A stretch of 56,494 nt of DNA from Atlanticothrix silvestris CENA357 (GCF_016056295.1 NZ_JAECZB010000020.1:1-56494), one strand, 5' to 3'; shown: positions 26,380-36,800, counted from the stretch's first letter. The notes: generated by a model not told the origin, from the letters alone. Translations and numbers: made by a program.

Positions 26380-26421
26380 AAAAGCGATCGCCTGCTTATT
26401 TTTAAGAGGCGATCGCTTTTT
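26380..26421 (+). terminator. intrinsic terminator built on HIP1 octamers
   Basis: AAAAGCGATCGCC (26380-26392) pairs with GGCGATCGCTTTT (26408-26420) and a T-run follows. Both arms contain the HIP1 octamer GCGATCGC. It lies 33 bases after the SLH-gene stop. Confidence 0.85.
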
Positions 26422-27173
26422 GGTAAAATCATAGCTATAAAGAGTTTGCCCTGGCCAGATAAATATAGACTTTGTACGCCTTTGCAATCCGCTGGTTGAG
26501 ACTTGTGCAATATATCAAATTCATTTTGTTAGAATAGAATATTAGGCTTAATTTCTAGTTTCAACCGATTACTTTAAAGTAGGCTCTACACACTTGTGTG
26601 AAAGTGCTTATTCATTATATCTGCTCCTCTGCTCGCTTGCTTTGTTCAATTTCAGTAATGTCACGCACAATGATCCACCGCCAGGCTGTGAACTTGCGTT
26701 TAACGTCGTAAAGAGGAGCTACAATTATACCTGCATCAAAAGGCTCAGTGTTGCGGGGCTGTATTTTTAATGTCCACTCTTGCACATACTCAAATTCACT
26801 GTTACCCAACTGGCTGAGTTTGGAACGAAACTCCTGACGCTCTTCTACAGTAAAAAATTAAGATGAAAATGTCGGTACGATTCCGTACAAGTCTATTATG
26901 TTGAAATAAGCGCTAAAAAAGTGAGTAGAGTCTCAATACCTCTGATGGCACACAATACTTCAGGTTGACTCCATAACTTAGTTGAGATGTTAATTGCTAA
27001 AATCACTACTGTGTTGTTTTTTACTAGCAACACCAACTTGTAAAACTTGAAAAATTCTGCAAGTTTACAAAGAATACAATAAATTTAATGGGTATTGAGC
27101 ATGGGGAAAAGTCTTACTACTCTACCGCCAATTTTCCAGATAGGTCATCTATTGATTGATAACTAAATAACTA
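26422..27173. other. 752-bp region containing only a gene remnant
   Basis: The only coding trace is a PAS-domain fragment on the minus strand (26615-26854). The rest, including the 300 bases before sppA, shows no gene; the sppA promoter should lie at about 26900-27170. Confidence 0.5.
26615..26854 (-). pseudogene. PAS-domain fragment of a lost sensor kinase or cyclase
   Basis: The open frame encodes FTVEERQEFRSKLSQLGNSE, then FEYVQEWTLKIQPR, then WRWIIVRDITEIEQSKRAEE. This is the last half of a PAS/PAC domain ending in the typical DITE...RAEE linker. A stop lies directly upstream and another directly after the linker, so neither a start nor an output domain is present. It is best read as a relic of a multidomain signalling gene. 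The nominal ATG at 26809 is internal to the fold. Confidence 0.65.
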
Positions 27174-29009
27174 ATGAGTAATTTTCTTAAACAAACTTTA
27201 GCTAGCTTAGTAGGTAGTTTACTAGGACTAATGGTTTTTTGCGGTATTGGTACTACAGGACTATTTTTGTTGTTATTCGCAGTTGCGACTTCTAAAGATA
27301 CTGGGCCAGCAGTGAAAGATAAGTCAATAGTTGTTTTTGACTTGTCAATGAAAATTACCGATAGAGAACCCAGTTCTAGCGAGGTATTTCAGCAAACTTT
27401 CTCAGGTGTAAAAGAAGAAAGGATGACCCTCCGTAGCGTTCTAGATAATCTAGAAAAAGCGCGACAGGATTCCCGCATTGTTGGTATTTATTTAGATGCC
27501 ACAAGTACAAGTACAACTAATAGCTTAGGCTTTGCCTCTCTTAAAGAAATTCGCAAAGCCTTAGAAGAGTTCCGCGCTAGTGGAAAAAAGGTTGTGGCTT
27601 ATGGTATGGACTGGTCAGAGAAAGAATATTACCTAAGTTCGGTAGCAGATACAATCGTGCTTAATCCTTTAGGGATGATGGAAATCAACGGTTTGAGTAG
27701 CCAACCAATATTCTTAACCGGAGCATTGGAGAAATATGGCATTGGTGTTCAAGTCGTGCGGGTAGGAAAATTTAAAGGCGCAGTAGAACCATTTCTTCTC
27801 ACTAAACTAAGCCCAGAAAACCGCGAACAAACACAGAAATTATTAGATGACGTTTGGGGAGAATGGCGAACTACAGTAGGAACTAGCCGAAAAATTAATC
27901 CCCAAAAGCTGCAAGCGATCGCAGATAGTCAAGCTATATTAGAAGCTCAAGCAGCTAAATCTAATGGTTTAGTGGATCAAGTAGCTTACACCGATCAAGT
28001 AGTTACTGATTTGAAAAAATTGACCGCTAGCGATCAAGAAGCTAAAACGTTCCGCCAAATTGATCTGACTGAATACGCTAGAGTTCCCAACAAGTCTCTA
28101 AGTGTAGAGCGCGATTCTCAAAATAAAATTGCTGTGGTATATGCAGAGGGCGAAATCGTTGATGGCAAAGGCGAAGATGGACAAGTAGGAGGCGATCGCT
28201 TTGCCAAAATCTTCAACAAACTACGACAAGATCAAGATATCAAAGCCGTTGTACTACGAATTAACAGCCCTGGTGGTAGTGCTACAGCATCTGAAGTAAT
28301 GCAACGAGAAGTGCGGCTGACTCGTGAAGTAAAACCTGTTGTTGTGTCGATGGGTGATGTCGCAGCTTCTGGCGGTTATTGGATTGCTAGCGATTCCAAC
28401 CGCATTTTTGCAGAACCGAATACAATTACAGGCTCAATTGGTGTATTTGGAGTTTTATTTAATGGTCAAAAGTTAGCTAATGATAATGGCATTACTTGGG
28501 ATACGGTCAAAACTGGACGCTATGCTGATAATCAAACAGTTTCTCGTCCCAAGTCACCCCAAGAGTTAGCACTTTATCAGCGTAGTGTAAACCGTATTTA
28601 CAATTTGTTTCTTAATAAAGTTTCTCAAGGACGAAAAATACCAGCCCAAAAAGTAGCAGAGATTGCCCAAGGTAGGGTTTGGTCAGGTGTGGCGGCCCAA
28701 AAAATCGGTTTGGTGGATGAAATAGGCGGTTTGAATGCGGCGATCGAATACACTGCCAAGCAAGCTAAACTGGGCAAAGATTGGAAATTACAAGAGTATC
28801 CTCAAGAAAGCAGCTTTGGAGAACGCTTTTTTGGACGAGCAATTGACGAAACACGCACCGTTTTAGGGATTGAAGGCGCACAAATTAAATCAACTAATCC
28901 CTTAACTGCCGAATTTCAGAAAATTCAACAGGAAATTACGATTCTACAAAAGATGAATGATCCTCAAGGGATTTACGCTCGCTTACCCTTCAATTTTAAG
29001 ATTGAGTAG
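27174..29009 (+). CDS. sppA: signal peptide peptidase SppA, 67-kDa type
   Basis: SppA degrades leftover signal peptides in the membrane. This 611-residue form has an N-terminal membrane anchor (about residues 10-42) and two tandem ClpP-like domains. The catalytic dyad is visible: K201 in VGKFKGAVEPF of the first domain and S399 in VAASGGYWIA of the second, with the same 198-200 residue spacing as in the E. coli enzyme (K209/S409). INSPGGSATASEVM and TGSIGVFGVLF are also conserved. In cyanobacteria SppA has also been linked to light-stress degradation of antenna proteins. It appears monocistronic, followed by a heptamer repeat array. Confidence 0.94.
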   Translation: MSNFLKQTLASLVGSLLGLMVFCGIGTTGLFLLLFAVATSKDTGPAVKDKSIVVFDLSMKITDREPSSSEVFQQTFSGVKEERMTLRSVLDNLEKARQDSRIVGIYLDATSTSTTNSLGFASLKEIRKALEEFRASGKKVVAYGMDWSEKEYYLSSVADTIVLNPLGMMEINGLSSQPIFLTGALEKYGIGVQVVRVGKFKGAVEPFLLTKLSPENREQTQKLLDDVWGEWRTTVGTSRKINPQKLQAIADSQAILEAQAAKSNGLVDQVAYTDQVVTDLKKLTASDQEAKTFRQIDLTEYARVPNKSLSVERDSQNKIAVVYAEGEIVDGKGEDGQVGGDRFAKIFNKLRQDQDIKAVVLRINSPGGSATASEVMQREVRLTREVKPVVVSMGDVAASGGYWIASDSNRIFAEPNTITGSIGVFGVLFNGQKLANDNGITWDTVKTGRYADNQTVSRPKSPQELALYQRSVNRIYNLFLNKVSQGRKIPAQKVAEIAQGRVWSGVAAQKIGLVDEIGGLNAAIEYTAKQAKLGKDWKLQEYPQESSFGERFFGRAIDETRTVLGIEGAQIKSTNPLTAEFQKIQQEITILQKMNDPQGIYARLPFNFKIE

Positions 29010-29013
29010 AATT

Positions 29014-29055
29014 CAGTTGTCAGTTGTTAGTTGTCAGTTGTCAGTTGTCAGTTGT
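29014..29055. repeat. heptanucleotide tandem repeat CAGTTGT, 6 units
   Basis: Six units of CAGTTGT (one with T first) follow the sppA stop closely, and then TATTCTTCTTGCC. The same repeat family, on either strand, occurs at 33742-33825, 38502-38543, 39336-39384 and inside uvrA. Confidence 0.85.
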
Positions 29056-29210
29056 TATTCTTCTTGCCTTTCATGCTGCCTGCTCTCTATCTCAAAGCTG
29101 GTATCTCAAAAATCGTTAAACTTCTTTGCGAATTAAGAAGCTAGGAAAAGCAACGTGATAAGTTTTGATGATGTGAAGAAATAGCACAGGATTAATCTAA
29201 GGAGAACACA

Positions 29211-29417
29211 GTGGCAGTGGAATCTAATTTCTTAACGAGCGCATCTGTACCAAATGAAGATTTCAGTGAATATGTTGCCCATCTGCAACTTCACATGACT
29301 TTGCAAGCTCGCAATCTGGTTCCAACCCTGAAGCCGATACTTGAAGATAGCCGGGAACAATTACTCCATCAGACCCAAGCTAGCTTTGAAAAGGTAATTT
29401 CTCGGCAGGGTCTGTAA
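29211..29417 (+). CDS. conserved-looking small hypothetical protein (68 aa)
   Basis: The 68-residue product starts MAVESNFLTSASVPNEDFSE and continues as two amphipathic helices (YVAHLQLHMTLQARNLVP and REQLLHQTQASFEKVISRQ). It is soluble and not assigned to a family. An AAGGAGAACACA ribosome-binding site before the GTG at 29211 and a strong terminator after the stop make it a credible single-gene unit. Confidence 0.7.
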   Translation: MAVESNFLTSASVPNEDFSEYVAHLQLHMTLQARNLVPTLKPILEDSREQLLHQTQASFEKVISRQGL

Positions 29418-29451
29418 AGTATACAAACTTTAACTAAAATTCAAATAAAAT

Positions 29452-29508
29452 AAAAGCAGATATTATTGAGCTAACACCAATGGTGCGCTCATTAGGTCTG
29501 CTTTTTTG
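29452..29508 (+). terminator. intrinsic terminator after the 68-aa gene
   Basis: AAAAGCAGA (29452-29460) pairs with TCTGCTTTT (29497-29505), with an inner GAGC/GCTC and CACCAATGGTG pairing, and a T-run follows. The long branched stem is a good intrinsic terminator. Confidence 0.78.
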
Positions 29509-29618
29509 TTTTTCTAAGTATTTTAGTTAAAAAAATCACCCTTTTGGAGCAATAGCAAGGAGTCCAAAGCCGTTAAAATAAGGCAGGAGTTCCTCTGACC
29601 CAATTTAGTTAGGGCTAA

Positions 29619-30875
29619 ATGGCAGCTCGAATCAAAATGACTTCATTACTTCCTCGAAATCTCAGCGTTGTCGTCCGTCCAGTCCAGTACCGGGACTTAG
29701 ACGGAATTGAGCGAATAACTCAAGAGTCATTCACGGACTCTGCCCCAAACTGGGCTGGCTTAGACATACGCCAGATGCAAGGGCTGCGCCGCTGGTATGG
29801 GTTACTCAAGTTTTTGAGTTGGTTTCCCAACCCATTACAGTATCGTTTCTGTGCATACGTAGCAGAGCAAGGGCGTATGCTTTTAGGAATGATTCAAGTG
29901 TCGCCATTTAATCGTACACGCAGTACTTGGCGGGTTGATCGGGTAATGCTGGAGCGTGGTACCGATAAACAAGGAATTGGCTCCCAACTTTTACGTCATT
30001 GCTTTGAGTCGATTTTAGAAGCTCGCACTTGGCTATTAGAAGTAAATGTGAATGACAAAGAAGCGCTGGCACTTTATCGGCAAAATGGATTTCAGCGCCT
30101 AGCAGAAATGACATATTGGGAAATTGAACCGGAATTACTGACTGAATTAGCACAAGCAGAGCCAGACTTGCCTAATTTGCTACCAGTAAGTAATGCCGAT
30201 GCTCAGTTACTGTATCAATTAGATACAGCGTCAATGCCACCTCTGGTGCGTCAGGTGTTTGATCGCAATACTCGCGATTTCAAAACCAGCTTATTCAGTG
30301 CTTTAACAGATGCTGTCAAGCAATGGATTACTAAGATAGAAGTTGTGAGTGGTTATGTATTTGAACCCCAACGCAAGGCGGCGATTGGTTACTTTCAGGT
30401 GCAACTTGACCGCAAAGGTGAATCTCCTCACGTCGCAACGCTGACGGTTCACCCTGCTTATACTTGGCTGTATCCAGAGCTACTCTCACAACTGGCTCGT
30501 ATTGCTCAAGATTTCCCGCAGCAAGGGCTGCAACTAGCTTCTTCAGACTATCAAGCAGAAAGAGAAGAATATTTAGAGCGAATTGGAGCAAAACGTATCG
30601 AGCATACTTTGGTCATGTCTCGCTCAGTTTGGCATAAGCTCAGAGAATCTAAATTTGTCTCACTTGAAGGGATTCAGTGGACTGAAGTGCTGCAAGGTTT
30701 ACAACCAGCTCGTAAACCAATACCGGGCGGTATGTCATGGGTACAACCAGGAAAACAGCCAGCGTCAGAAAGAGTAGTGCCAAGCAAGGCTGAACCGATT
30801 AACTTTACATGCAAAAACTGTAGCCAGGAAGCATCTTGCCAGCCTGAATCTACCGATGTCAATCAGGAGAACTAA
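29619..30875 (+). CDS. GNAT-family N-acetyltransferase-like protein
   Basis: The 418-residue protein has a GNAT domain at about residues 15-170: SVVVRPVQYRDLDGIERIT, the acetyl-CoA loop LERGTDKQGIGSQLLRHCFE and NVNDKEALALYRQNGFQRLA. A second, more degenerate acetyltransferase-like half follows (about 185-340), so the protein may be a tandem GNAT. The C-terminus has a four-cysteine candidate metal site, CKNCSQEASC. The acceptor is unknown. It is tightly followed by ruvX, whose ribosome-binding site lies within its last codons, implying one operon. An ATG at 29637 is an alternative start. Confidence 0.8.
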   Translation: MAARIKMTSLLPRNLSVVVRPVQYRDLDGIERITQESFTDSAPNWAGLDIRQMQGLRRWYGLLKFLSWFPNPLQYRFCAYVAEQGRMLLGMIQVSPFNRTRSTWRVDRVMLERGTDKQGIGSQLLRHCFESILEARTWLLEVNVNDKEALALYRQNGFQRLAEMTYWEIEPELLTELAQAEPDLPNLLPVSNADAQLLYQLDTASMPPLVRQVFDRNTRDFKTSLFSALTDAVKQWITKIEVVSGYVFEPQRKAAIGYFQVQLDRKGESPHVATLTVHPAYTWLYPELLSQLARIAQDFPQQGLQLASSDYQAEREEYLERIGAKRIEHTLVMSRSVWHKLRESKFVSLEGIQWTEVLQGLQPARKPIPGGMSWVQPGKQPASERVVPSKAEPINFTCKNCSQEASCQPESTDVNQEN

Positions 30876-30876
30876 T

Positions 30877-31356
30877 GTGACAACGCAAGAGCAACCAAAG
30901 CCGTTAATTTTAGCATTAGGGTTAGATCTTGGCAGCAAGCGGATTGGTGTAGCTGGATGCGATCGCACGGGTTTGATTGCTACGGGTATTACTACAGTTG
31001 AGCGCACGTCTTTTGACCGAGATGTCGAGCAAATACGCTGCATAGTTAATGAGCGTCAGGTAGAAATTTTGGTGATTGGCTTACCTTACTCAATGGATGG
31101 CTCTTTAGGATTTCAAGCCCGTCAAGTACAAAAATTTGCCAAGAGACTCGCTAAGGCTCTCCAACTGCCTATAGAATACGTAGATGAGCGATTAACCTCA
31201 TTTCAAGCAGAGCAAATGCTCATAGCTGAGAACCGTTCTCCATCAAGGCATAAAGGCTTAATTGACCGCAAGGCAGCTTCTTTAATTTTGCAACAATGGC
31301 TGGATACTAAACGAGCCAACTCTCGCAAATCATTGGCAGCAGCTATAGAATATTAG
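30877..31356 (+). CDS. ruvX: RuvX/YqgF-family Holliday-junction resolvase-like nuclease
   Basis: The 159-residue RNase H-fold protein has the three acidic motifs expected: LGLDLGSKRIGVAG, YVDERLTSFQAEQ and HKGLIDRKAASLILQQWLD. In bacteria YqgF/RuvX is involved in 16S rRNA 5'-end maturation and proposed as an alternative resolvase. The GTG at 30877 is selected because AGGAG (30865-30869) lies seven bases upstream. The in-frame ATG at 30856 overlaps the GNAT gene and has no ribosome-binding site. A gap of one base separates it from the upstream stop, so translation is probably coupled. Confidence 0.9.
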   Translation: MTTQEQPKPLILALGLDLGSKRIGVAGCDRTGLIATGITTVERTSFDRDVEQIRCIVNERQVEILVIGLPYSMDGSLGFQARQVQKFAKRLAKALQLPIEYVDERLTSFQAEQMLIAENRSPSRHKGLIDRKAASLILQQWLDTKRANSRKSLAAAIEY

Positions 31357-31498
31357 TACTTTTAACATGATATTCTGAAGTCTATTACCCAGTATTTGTA
31401 TTTCCGTCTGAAGCTATTTTTTTGGCATCATAATATGTCATTAAACAGTAAAGCGATTTTTACAGTTACTGGTATTTATAAAGTTTCACAATTCGGTT

Positions 31499-32071
31499 AT
31501 GTTTCCCTCTCCATTTCCTGAAGAAAATGATCGCGCTCATGCAGGTTCCATCACTCTGACCGATGACACAGGGCGATCGCTAGAATGTTATATTGAACAC
31601 TCGCTCTCCGTAGATGACCAAGAATATGTTTTACTACTTCCTGTAGATTCACCCATAGAAATTTTTGCTTGGCAAGGTGAAGACGAGGAAGAAGAGGCGG
31701 TTCTAGTAGACGATGATGCCATTATTAACCAAATTTTTGGCACTGCTCAAGCTGTCTTAGCTGAGCAGAACCTCATTGTAAAAAATAGCGCCTATGCTTT
31801 GACTGTTGCAGGAGATTTACCTCCAGTTGAAGAGTCAGAACTTTTCACCTTAGAAATTGAAGACGAAGAGGCAGAATTAGAGCCAGAGCAATTACAGCTA
31901 CTTGCCAACTTTTTTCATGAAGATCAAGAGTACGCCATTTATACGCCTCTTGATCCCCTGCTGTTTTTTGCCCGGATGTCGTCAACAGGTCAACCTGAAT
32001 TACTGTCTCCAGAAGAGTTCCGCAAAGTACAACCACTATTAGAAGAACATCTTTTTAATGAAGTGGAATAA
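31499..32071 (+). CDS. DUF3727 domain protein
   Basis: The 190-residue, strongly acidic protein has a DUF1292-like N-terminal part (ITLTDDTGRSLECYIEHSLS, EYVLLLPVDSPIEIFAW) and the DUF3727 C-terminal part (LQLLANFFHEDQEYAIYTPL followed by DPLLFFARM). The family occurs in cyanobacteria and plants; its function is not known to me. Its position just after ruvX, on the same strand with a 142-base gap, is an arrangement I recall from other Nostocales. A clean terminator follows the stop. Confidence 0.85.
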   Translation: MFPSPFPEENDRAHAGSITLTDDTGRSLECYIEHSLSVDDQEYVLLLPVDSPIEIFAWQGEDEEEEAVLVDDDAIINQIFGTAQAVLAEQNLIVKNSAYALTVAGDLPPVEESELFTLEIEDEEAELEPEQLQLLANFFHEDQEYAIYTPLDPLLFFARMSSTGQPELLSPEEFRKVQPLLEEHLFNEVE

Positions 32072-32082
32072 GTTTATAAATC

Positions 32083-32109
32083 CTCAATTAAAAATTTAAT
32101 TGAGAATTT
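32083..32109 (+). terminator. intrinsic terminator after the DUF3727 gene
   Basis: CTCAATTAA (32083-32091), loop AAAA/T, and TTAATTGAG (32096-32104) pair perfectly and AATTTTT follows, 12 bases after the stop. Confidence 0.75.
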
Positions 32110-32146
32110 TTAACAACCAAAATTTGCACAGTCAAAAAAGACCAAA

Positions 32147-32788
32147 TTACCTTTGTGCTGCAAGTGCGATCGCTTGTGGCAAAATCTGGTGTTCTTGAAG
32201 TTGAATCCTAGCGTGCAGTGTTTCTGATGTGTCGTCTGGCAACACAGGCACCGCTGCTTGGATTAATATTGGGCCGCTGTCCACTTCTAAACAAACTAAA
32301 TGAGCTGTACAGCCACTAATTTTGACTCCAGCGGCCAAAGCTTGCTCTACAGCATTAACTCCTTTAAAGCTGGGCAATAAACTAGGATGGACATTGATGA
32401 TTTTGTCGGGAAAGGCATCAATTAATACTGGTGTCACTAGTCGCATCCAACCTGCCATAATCACCCATTCGACATCATATTGTCTTAAAGTTTGGACAAT
32501 TTGCTCATCAAAAACTTCGCGGTTGTTGTAGTTGCGGTGATTTAACAAAACCGCTTCTACGCCTCTGTTGGCTGCCCGTATTGGGGCTTTAGCTGAAGGG
32601 TTGTTATAAATTAAAACTTGAATTTGGGCGTTGATTTGCCCTGTTGCGATCGCTTCAGCAACTGCTTCAAAATTGCTGCCATTACCAGAAGCCATAATTC
32701 CCAGTTTTACAGGATTGTCTTGAGAACATGGGTCATTGCTAATGCTGGGAGAAACCAAGCTAAAGGTAGAATCAGGGCGGAGGGTCAT
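32147..32788 (-). CDS. purN: phosphoribosylglycinamide formyltransferase
   Basis: PurN catalyses the third step of purine synthesis, transferring formyl from 10-formyl-tetrahydrofolate to GAR. The 213-residue protein has the GAR-binding loop MASGNGSNFEAVAEA, the catalytic segment IINVHPSLLPSFKG with Asn and His, and GCTAHLVCLEVDSGPIL with the catalytic Asp. The first 25 residues (TFSLVSPSISNDPCSQDN) precede the usual start of the fold and may be a poorly conserved extension. The gene is divergent from a sugar ABC permease with only 24 bases between the two starts. Confidence 0.93.
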   Translation of the reverse strand: MTLRPDSTFSLVSPSISNDPCSQDNPVKLGIMASGNGSNFEAVAEAIATGQINAQIQVLIYNNPSAKAPIRAANRGVEAVLLNHRNYNNREVFDEQIVQTLRQYDVEWVIMAGWMRLVTPVLIDAFPDKIINVHPSLLPSFKGVNAVEQALAAGVKISGCTAHLVCLEVDSGPILIQAAVPVLPDDTSETLHARIQLQEHQILPQAIALAAQR

Positions 32789-32812
32789 AACAGCAAGGAG
32801 AAAAAATTATAG

Positions 32813-33697
32813 ATGCAAAAGAAATATAATACTAAGTCGTGGTTAGATAATGATACATTTGCCGCTTGGACTTTTCTTACACCGGCATTAGTTTTGCTCG
32901 GCATCTTTGTTATTTGGCCAATTGCCTATTTGTTTTACCTCAGTTTCACCGCTGGTAGTTTCACCTCCTCTGGAATTTATTGGATAGGCTTAAAAAACTA
33001 CTGGCGCTTGTTACTGACTTCTGACTTCTGGCAAGTTCTGGGTAACACTGCTTATTTTACTGTTGCCACTGTCATTCCGAGTTTAGTCATACCATTAGGG
33101 TTAGCAGTACTATTAGACCGTTCCCATGCTTTGCGGGGAATCTTGCGGAGTGCCTATTTTTTGCCTTCAATCATTTCTCTGGTCGCGGCTGGTCTAGGAT
33201 TTCGCTGGTTGTTCCAAAACACCGGGCCTGTAAATGCATTTTTAGATGTGTTTGGCATTCCACCAATTTCCTGGCTAGGAGACACATTTTGGGCAATGCC
33301 AGTATTGATTATATTGAGTATTTGGAAACAACTAGGTTTTAATATGGTGGTATTCTTGGCAGGGTTGCAGGCAATTCCTCCCAGCCGCTATGAAGCAGCA
33401 GAACTCGATGGAGCTAATGCTTGGCAGCAATTTTGGCATGTTACCTTACCGGGATTGCAACCTACTTTAATATTTGCCACAGTTACGACAGCTATTTTCA
33501 CGTTGCGGAGTTTTGAGCAAGTTTACGTGATTACAGGCGGTGGCCCATTAAATTCTACTAACTTGCTGGTTTATTACATTTACCAAGAAGCTTTTGCTCA
33601 ATTTGACTTTGGTTATGCAGCAGCAGCAGCAACAGTACTATTAGCATTTACTTTAGTACTAGTGTACTTCCAGTTACGCACTTGGGGCGAAGAGTAG
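32813..33697 (+). CDS. sugar ABC transporter permease (MalF/UgpA type)
   Basis: The 294-residue protein has six membrane segments and the binding-protein-dependent permease EAA loop EAAELDGANAWQQFW followed by HVTLPGLQPT at about residues 199-225. The N-terminal WTFLTPALVLLGIFVIWPIA and the GGGPLNSTNLLVYYIYQEAF region are typical of CUT1 sugar permeases. No partner permease, ATPase or binding protein is next to it, so the complex must be encoded elsewhere. Because the purN start lies 24 bases away, the promoter must overlap purN coding sequence. A repeat-rich tail follows. Confidence 0.88.
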   Translation: MQKKYNTKSWLDNDTFAAWTFLTPALVLLGIFVIWPIAYLFYLSFTAGSFTSSGIYWIGLKNYWRLLLTSDFWQVLGNTAYFTVATVIPSLVIPLGLAVLLDRSHALRGILRSAYFLPSIISLVAAGLGFRWLFQNTGPVNAFLDVFGIPPISWLGDTFWAMPVLIILSIWKQLGFNMVVFLAGLQAIPPSRYEAAELDGANAWQQFWHVTLPGLQPTLIFATVTTAIFTLRSFEQVYVITGGGPLNSTNLLVYYIYQEAFAQFDFGYAAAAATVLLAFTLVLVYFQLRTWGEE

Positions 33698-33741
33698 AGG
33701 CAGAGGAGCAGGGGAGCAGGGAGCAGGGGGAGCAAGAAGAA

Positions 33742-33825
33742 TGACAACTGACAACTGACCACTGACCACTGACAACTTACAACTGACAACTTACAACTGA
33801 CAACTTACAACTAACTACTGACAAC
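33742..33825. repeat. heptanucleotide tandem repeat TGACAAC, 12 units
   Basis: Twelve consecutive 7-base units (TGACAAC, TGACCAC, TTACAAC, TAACTAC variants) follow AGCAAGAAGAA. The array overlaps the last codons and stop of the histidine kinase gene at 33811, so part of the repeat is translated. Confidence 0.88.
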
Positions 33826-36800
33826 TAACTTTTTCGTCAGTCTATTAACAGCGGCAATTAGCTCAGAAGGTTCCGCTGGCTTAGTGACATGCATCTGAAA
33901 ACCTGCGGAAATCGCTTGTTGCTGGTTATATTCTCCAGCATAAGCCGTCAGAGCGATCGCGGGAATTTGTCCACCTTCATTTGGTGCCCAAGCTCTGATT
34001 TGGCGAATCAGCATATAGCCATCTATTTCGGGCATACCAATATCGCTGAACAGCACATCTGGCTGAAAATCTGCTAATATTTGCAACGCTTCAATAGCGG
34101 AGGAGACTGATATCACTTCCGCCCCTTCTTCTTGCAGGACAAAGCTGATAAAGTCCCGTGAATCAATTTCATCATCCACAACCAAGATTTTCATTCCCTG
34201 AAGGCTACAATTGGAGGTTATTCCTCCTTCTTTTGACCCTTTTGCTGCTGCCATTTGTGTTGTCAAAAGTGGTAACTGGACTGTAAATGTCGCTCCTTGA
34301 TCTTCACCTGGACTTTCTACCAGGACTGTACCTCCGTGGAGTTCTACTAATTGTCGCACGATCGCCAGTCCCAGTCCCAATCCCCCAAATTTTCTGGTAG
34401 TGGCACTATCTGCTTGCCGGAAGTAATCAAATACGTGGGGTAAAAAGTTAGGATCAATTCCTTTACCTGTATCCACAACTCGGATTTGAATATAAGAATC
34501 AATACGCTCTAGGTAAACTTGTACTTGTCCACCTTGGGGTGTGAATTTGACAGCATTAGAGAGTAAATTCCAGATAATTTGCTGCAAGCGATTAGGGTCG
34601 CCCATTACTAAGAATGTTGAATGGGGAGATTGTTTTTGAGGCTCGATAGATTCAAAATTTACATCAATGGATTTTGCTTCGGCTGCTAAACGTACTGTCT
34701 CCAGGGCACTAGAAATTGTGGATACCACATCGACAGTATTAACATTTAATGTCAACTTCCCTTGAAGAATACGCGACACATCCAACAAATCTTCAATCAA
34801 TTGAGCCTGTAATTTGGCATTTCGCTCAATGGTTGCTAGGGCTGTTGCTGTTTTTGAGGCATCAAATTTCCGGCTTTGGAGTAGCTTAGACCAACCCAAG
34901 ATAGGATTCAATGGGGAGCGCAGTTCGTGGGAAAGCACAGCGAGAAACTGGTCTTTAATACCGTTGGCTTCTTCGGCTTGAGTACGTGCCCGTTGTTCAG
35001 CTTCGTAAAGTCTGGTGTTTTCAATGGCTATTGATGCCATCTGAGCTAATTGGACAATAATAGCTTCATCTTCTTCAGTAAACTCACCTTGGTATTTATC
35101 GCTTAATTGAATCAGTCCGATGTTATGACCATCTCGCGCAATCAAAGGTGCGGCTAGCCATCCCCGCATTGGTGGATGCTTATCGGCTTCCTGCCCAAAA
35201 CCCCGCCACTGAGGATGAGCTTCGAGTTCAGCTTGAGTCATCCGCATAGGGGAATTCATTTGGCAAATGTAAGCATAAATACCCGAACCATCGGGTTTTC
35301 CAAAATAATTTTGCCATGCAGCATATTTATCTGAGAGCGAAATTGAATTAATCGACTGTGCCCAGTTTTGATCAATTGTCATACTGGTAACAGATTGGTG
35401 TGCGCCGATAATAGCGCGTGCTTGTTCTGTAATTATACGTATAACTTCTTCTATAGATAGTGCTGAATTAATTGTTAATGCTGCCTCGGTCAGCCCATGC
35501 AGTTGGTTAGCATATTGCTGCGATCGCGCTAGCATGAGTTCTCGTTCTGCCTCTGCTTGTTTGCGATCGTTAATATCAATACATGAACCGATATAACCCA
35601 GAAAATTGCCTTCTGAGGTAAAACGTGGCATTCCTATATCTAAAACCCAACGATACTCGCCATCAAAACGTTTGAGCCGATACTCCATTCTAAATTCTTG
35701 ACGGGCGTTAAACGCATTTATATAAGTATCAAAATAACGCTGTAAATCATCAGGATGTACACCTTGCAACCAACCATGACCCATTTCTTGCTCCATTGTA
35801 CGACCTCTAAACTCCAGCCAAGGTCTATTGAAGTAATAACAGAGTTGGTTTGTGTCCGACATCCATATTAGGGAAGGAGATGCATCTGCCATTTGACGAA
35901 ATAATTGTTCACTTTCCTGTAATGCAGCTTCTATTCGTTTGCGTTCTGTCACATCTAGTACCTGGGATAGTACTGAAATTAATGTGCCAGATTCGTCACA
36001 TAAGGCAGAATTATACCACTCGCAATGAACAATAGAGCCATCTTTGGCATAGTTACAGTTTCGAGAAACAACCTGTGTTTCACTGCCGTTAGATAACCGC
36101 TTAACAACATCATTTACAACCTCTATTTCTTCCGGTAAGATAAACTGCCAATCGCTCAACTTCTTACCGATGACTTCCTCCGGTTGCCAACCAAAAATTC
36201 GCTCGGCTTCATAAGACCAACGAGATATGCGAAATTCGTGATCCCATTCAATTACTGCCAATGGGGAGTTTTCTACATGGAAAGTGAGTCTTTGTAAAAC
36301 ATCGCGCAAGGACTTTTCAGAATGTTTGCGCTCAGTTAAATCCATGACAAAACAGACACAAGTAGGTGGAGACTGCTGCAAAAGAGCGCCACCAATCAAA
36401 ATTGGAATCAGACTGCCATCCTTACGGATATACTGTTTTTCAAAGGGAGCAAAACAACCGAACTTTAAAAGTTCTTGTAATGCGTTGTCGTCTAAATAGT
36501 GATATTGGGGAGGTGTCATTTGCCGCCAACTGAGCTTTCCTGCTAGCAAATCCTCATGGCTATAGTCCACCATCTGGAGAAAAACATCGTTAGCTTCTAT
36601 AATTTTTTCAAAATCTGCCAAGACAATACCAATAATATTAGAGTCGAACAATTGTCGAAAGCGAGTTTCACTTTCTTGTAGCGCCTCTTCCATCCGCTGA
36701 GATTCAGTGATGTTTACTTCTAGTGTTTGACACTTAGAAATGTCTTGGACAACAGCATTTCCTACTAAATCAATGTCTCCAGACTGCTTTCGTTTTTGCT

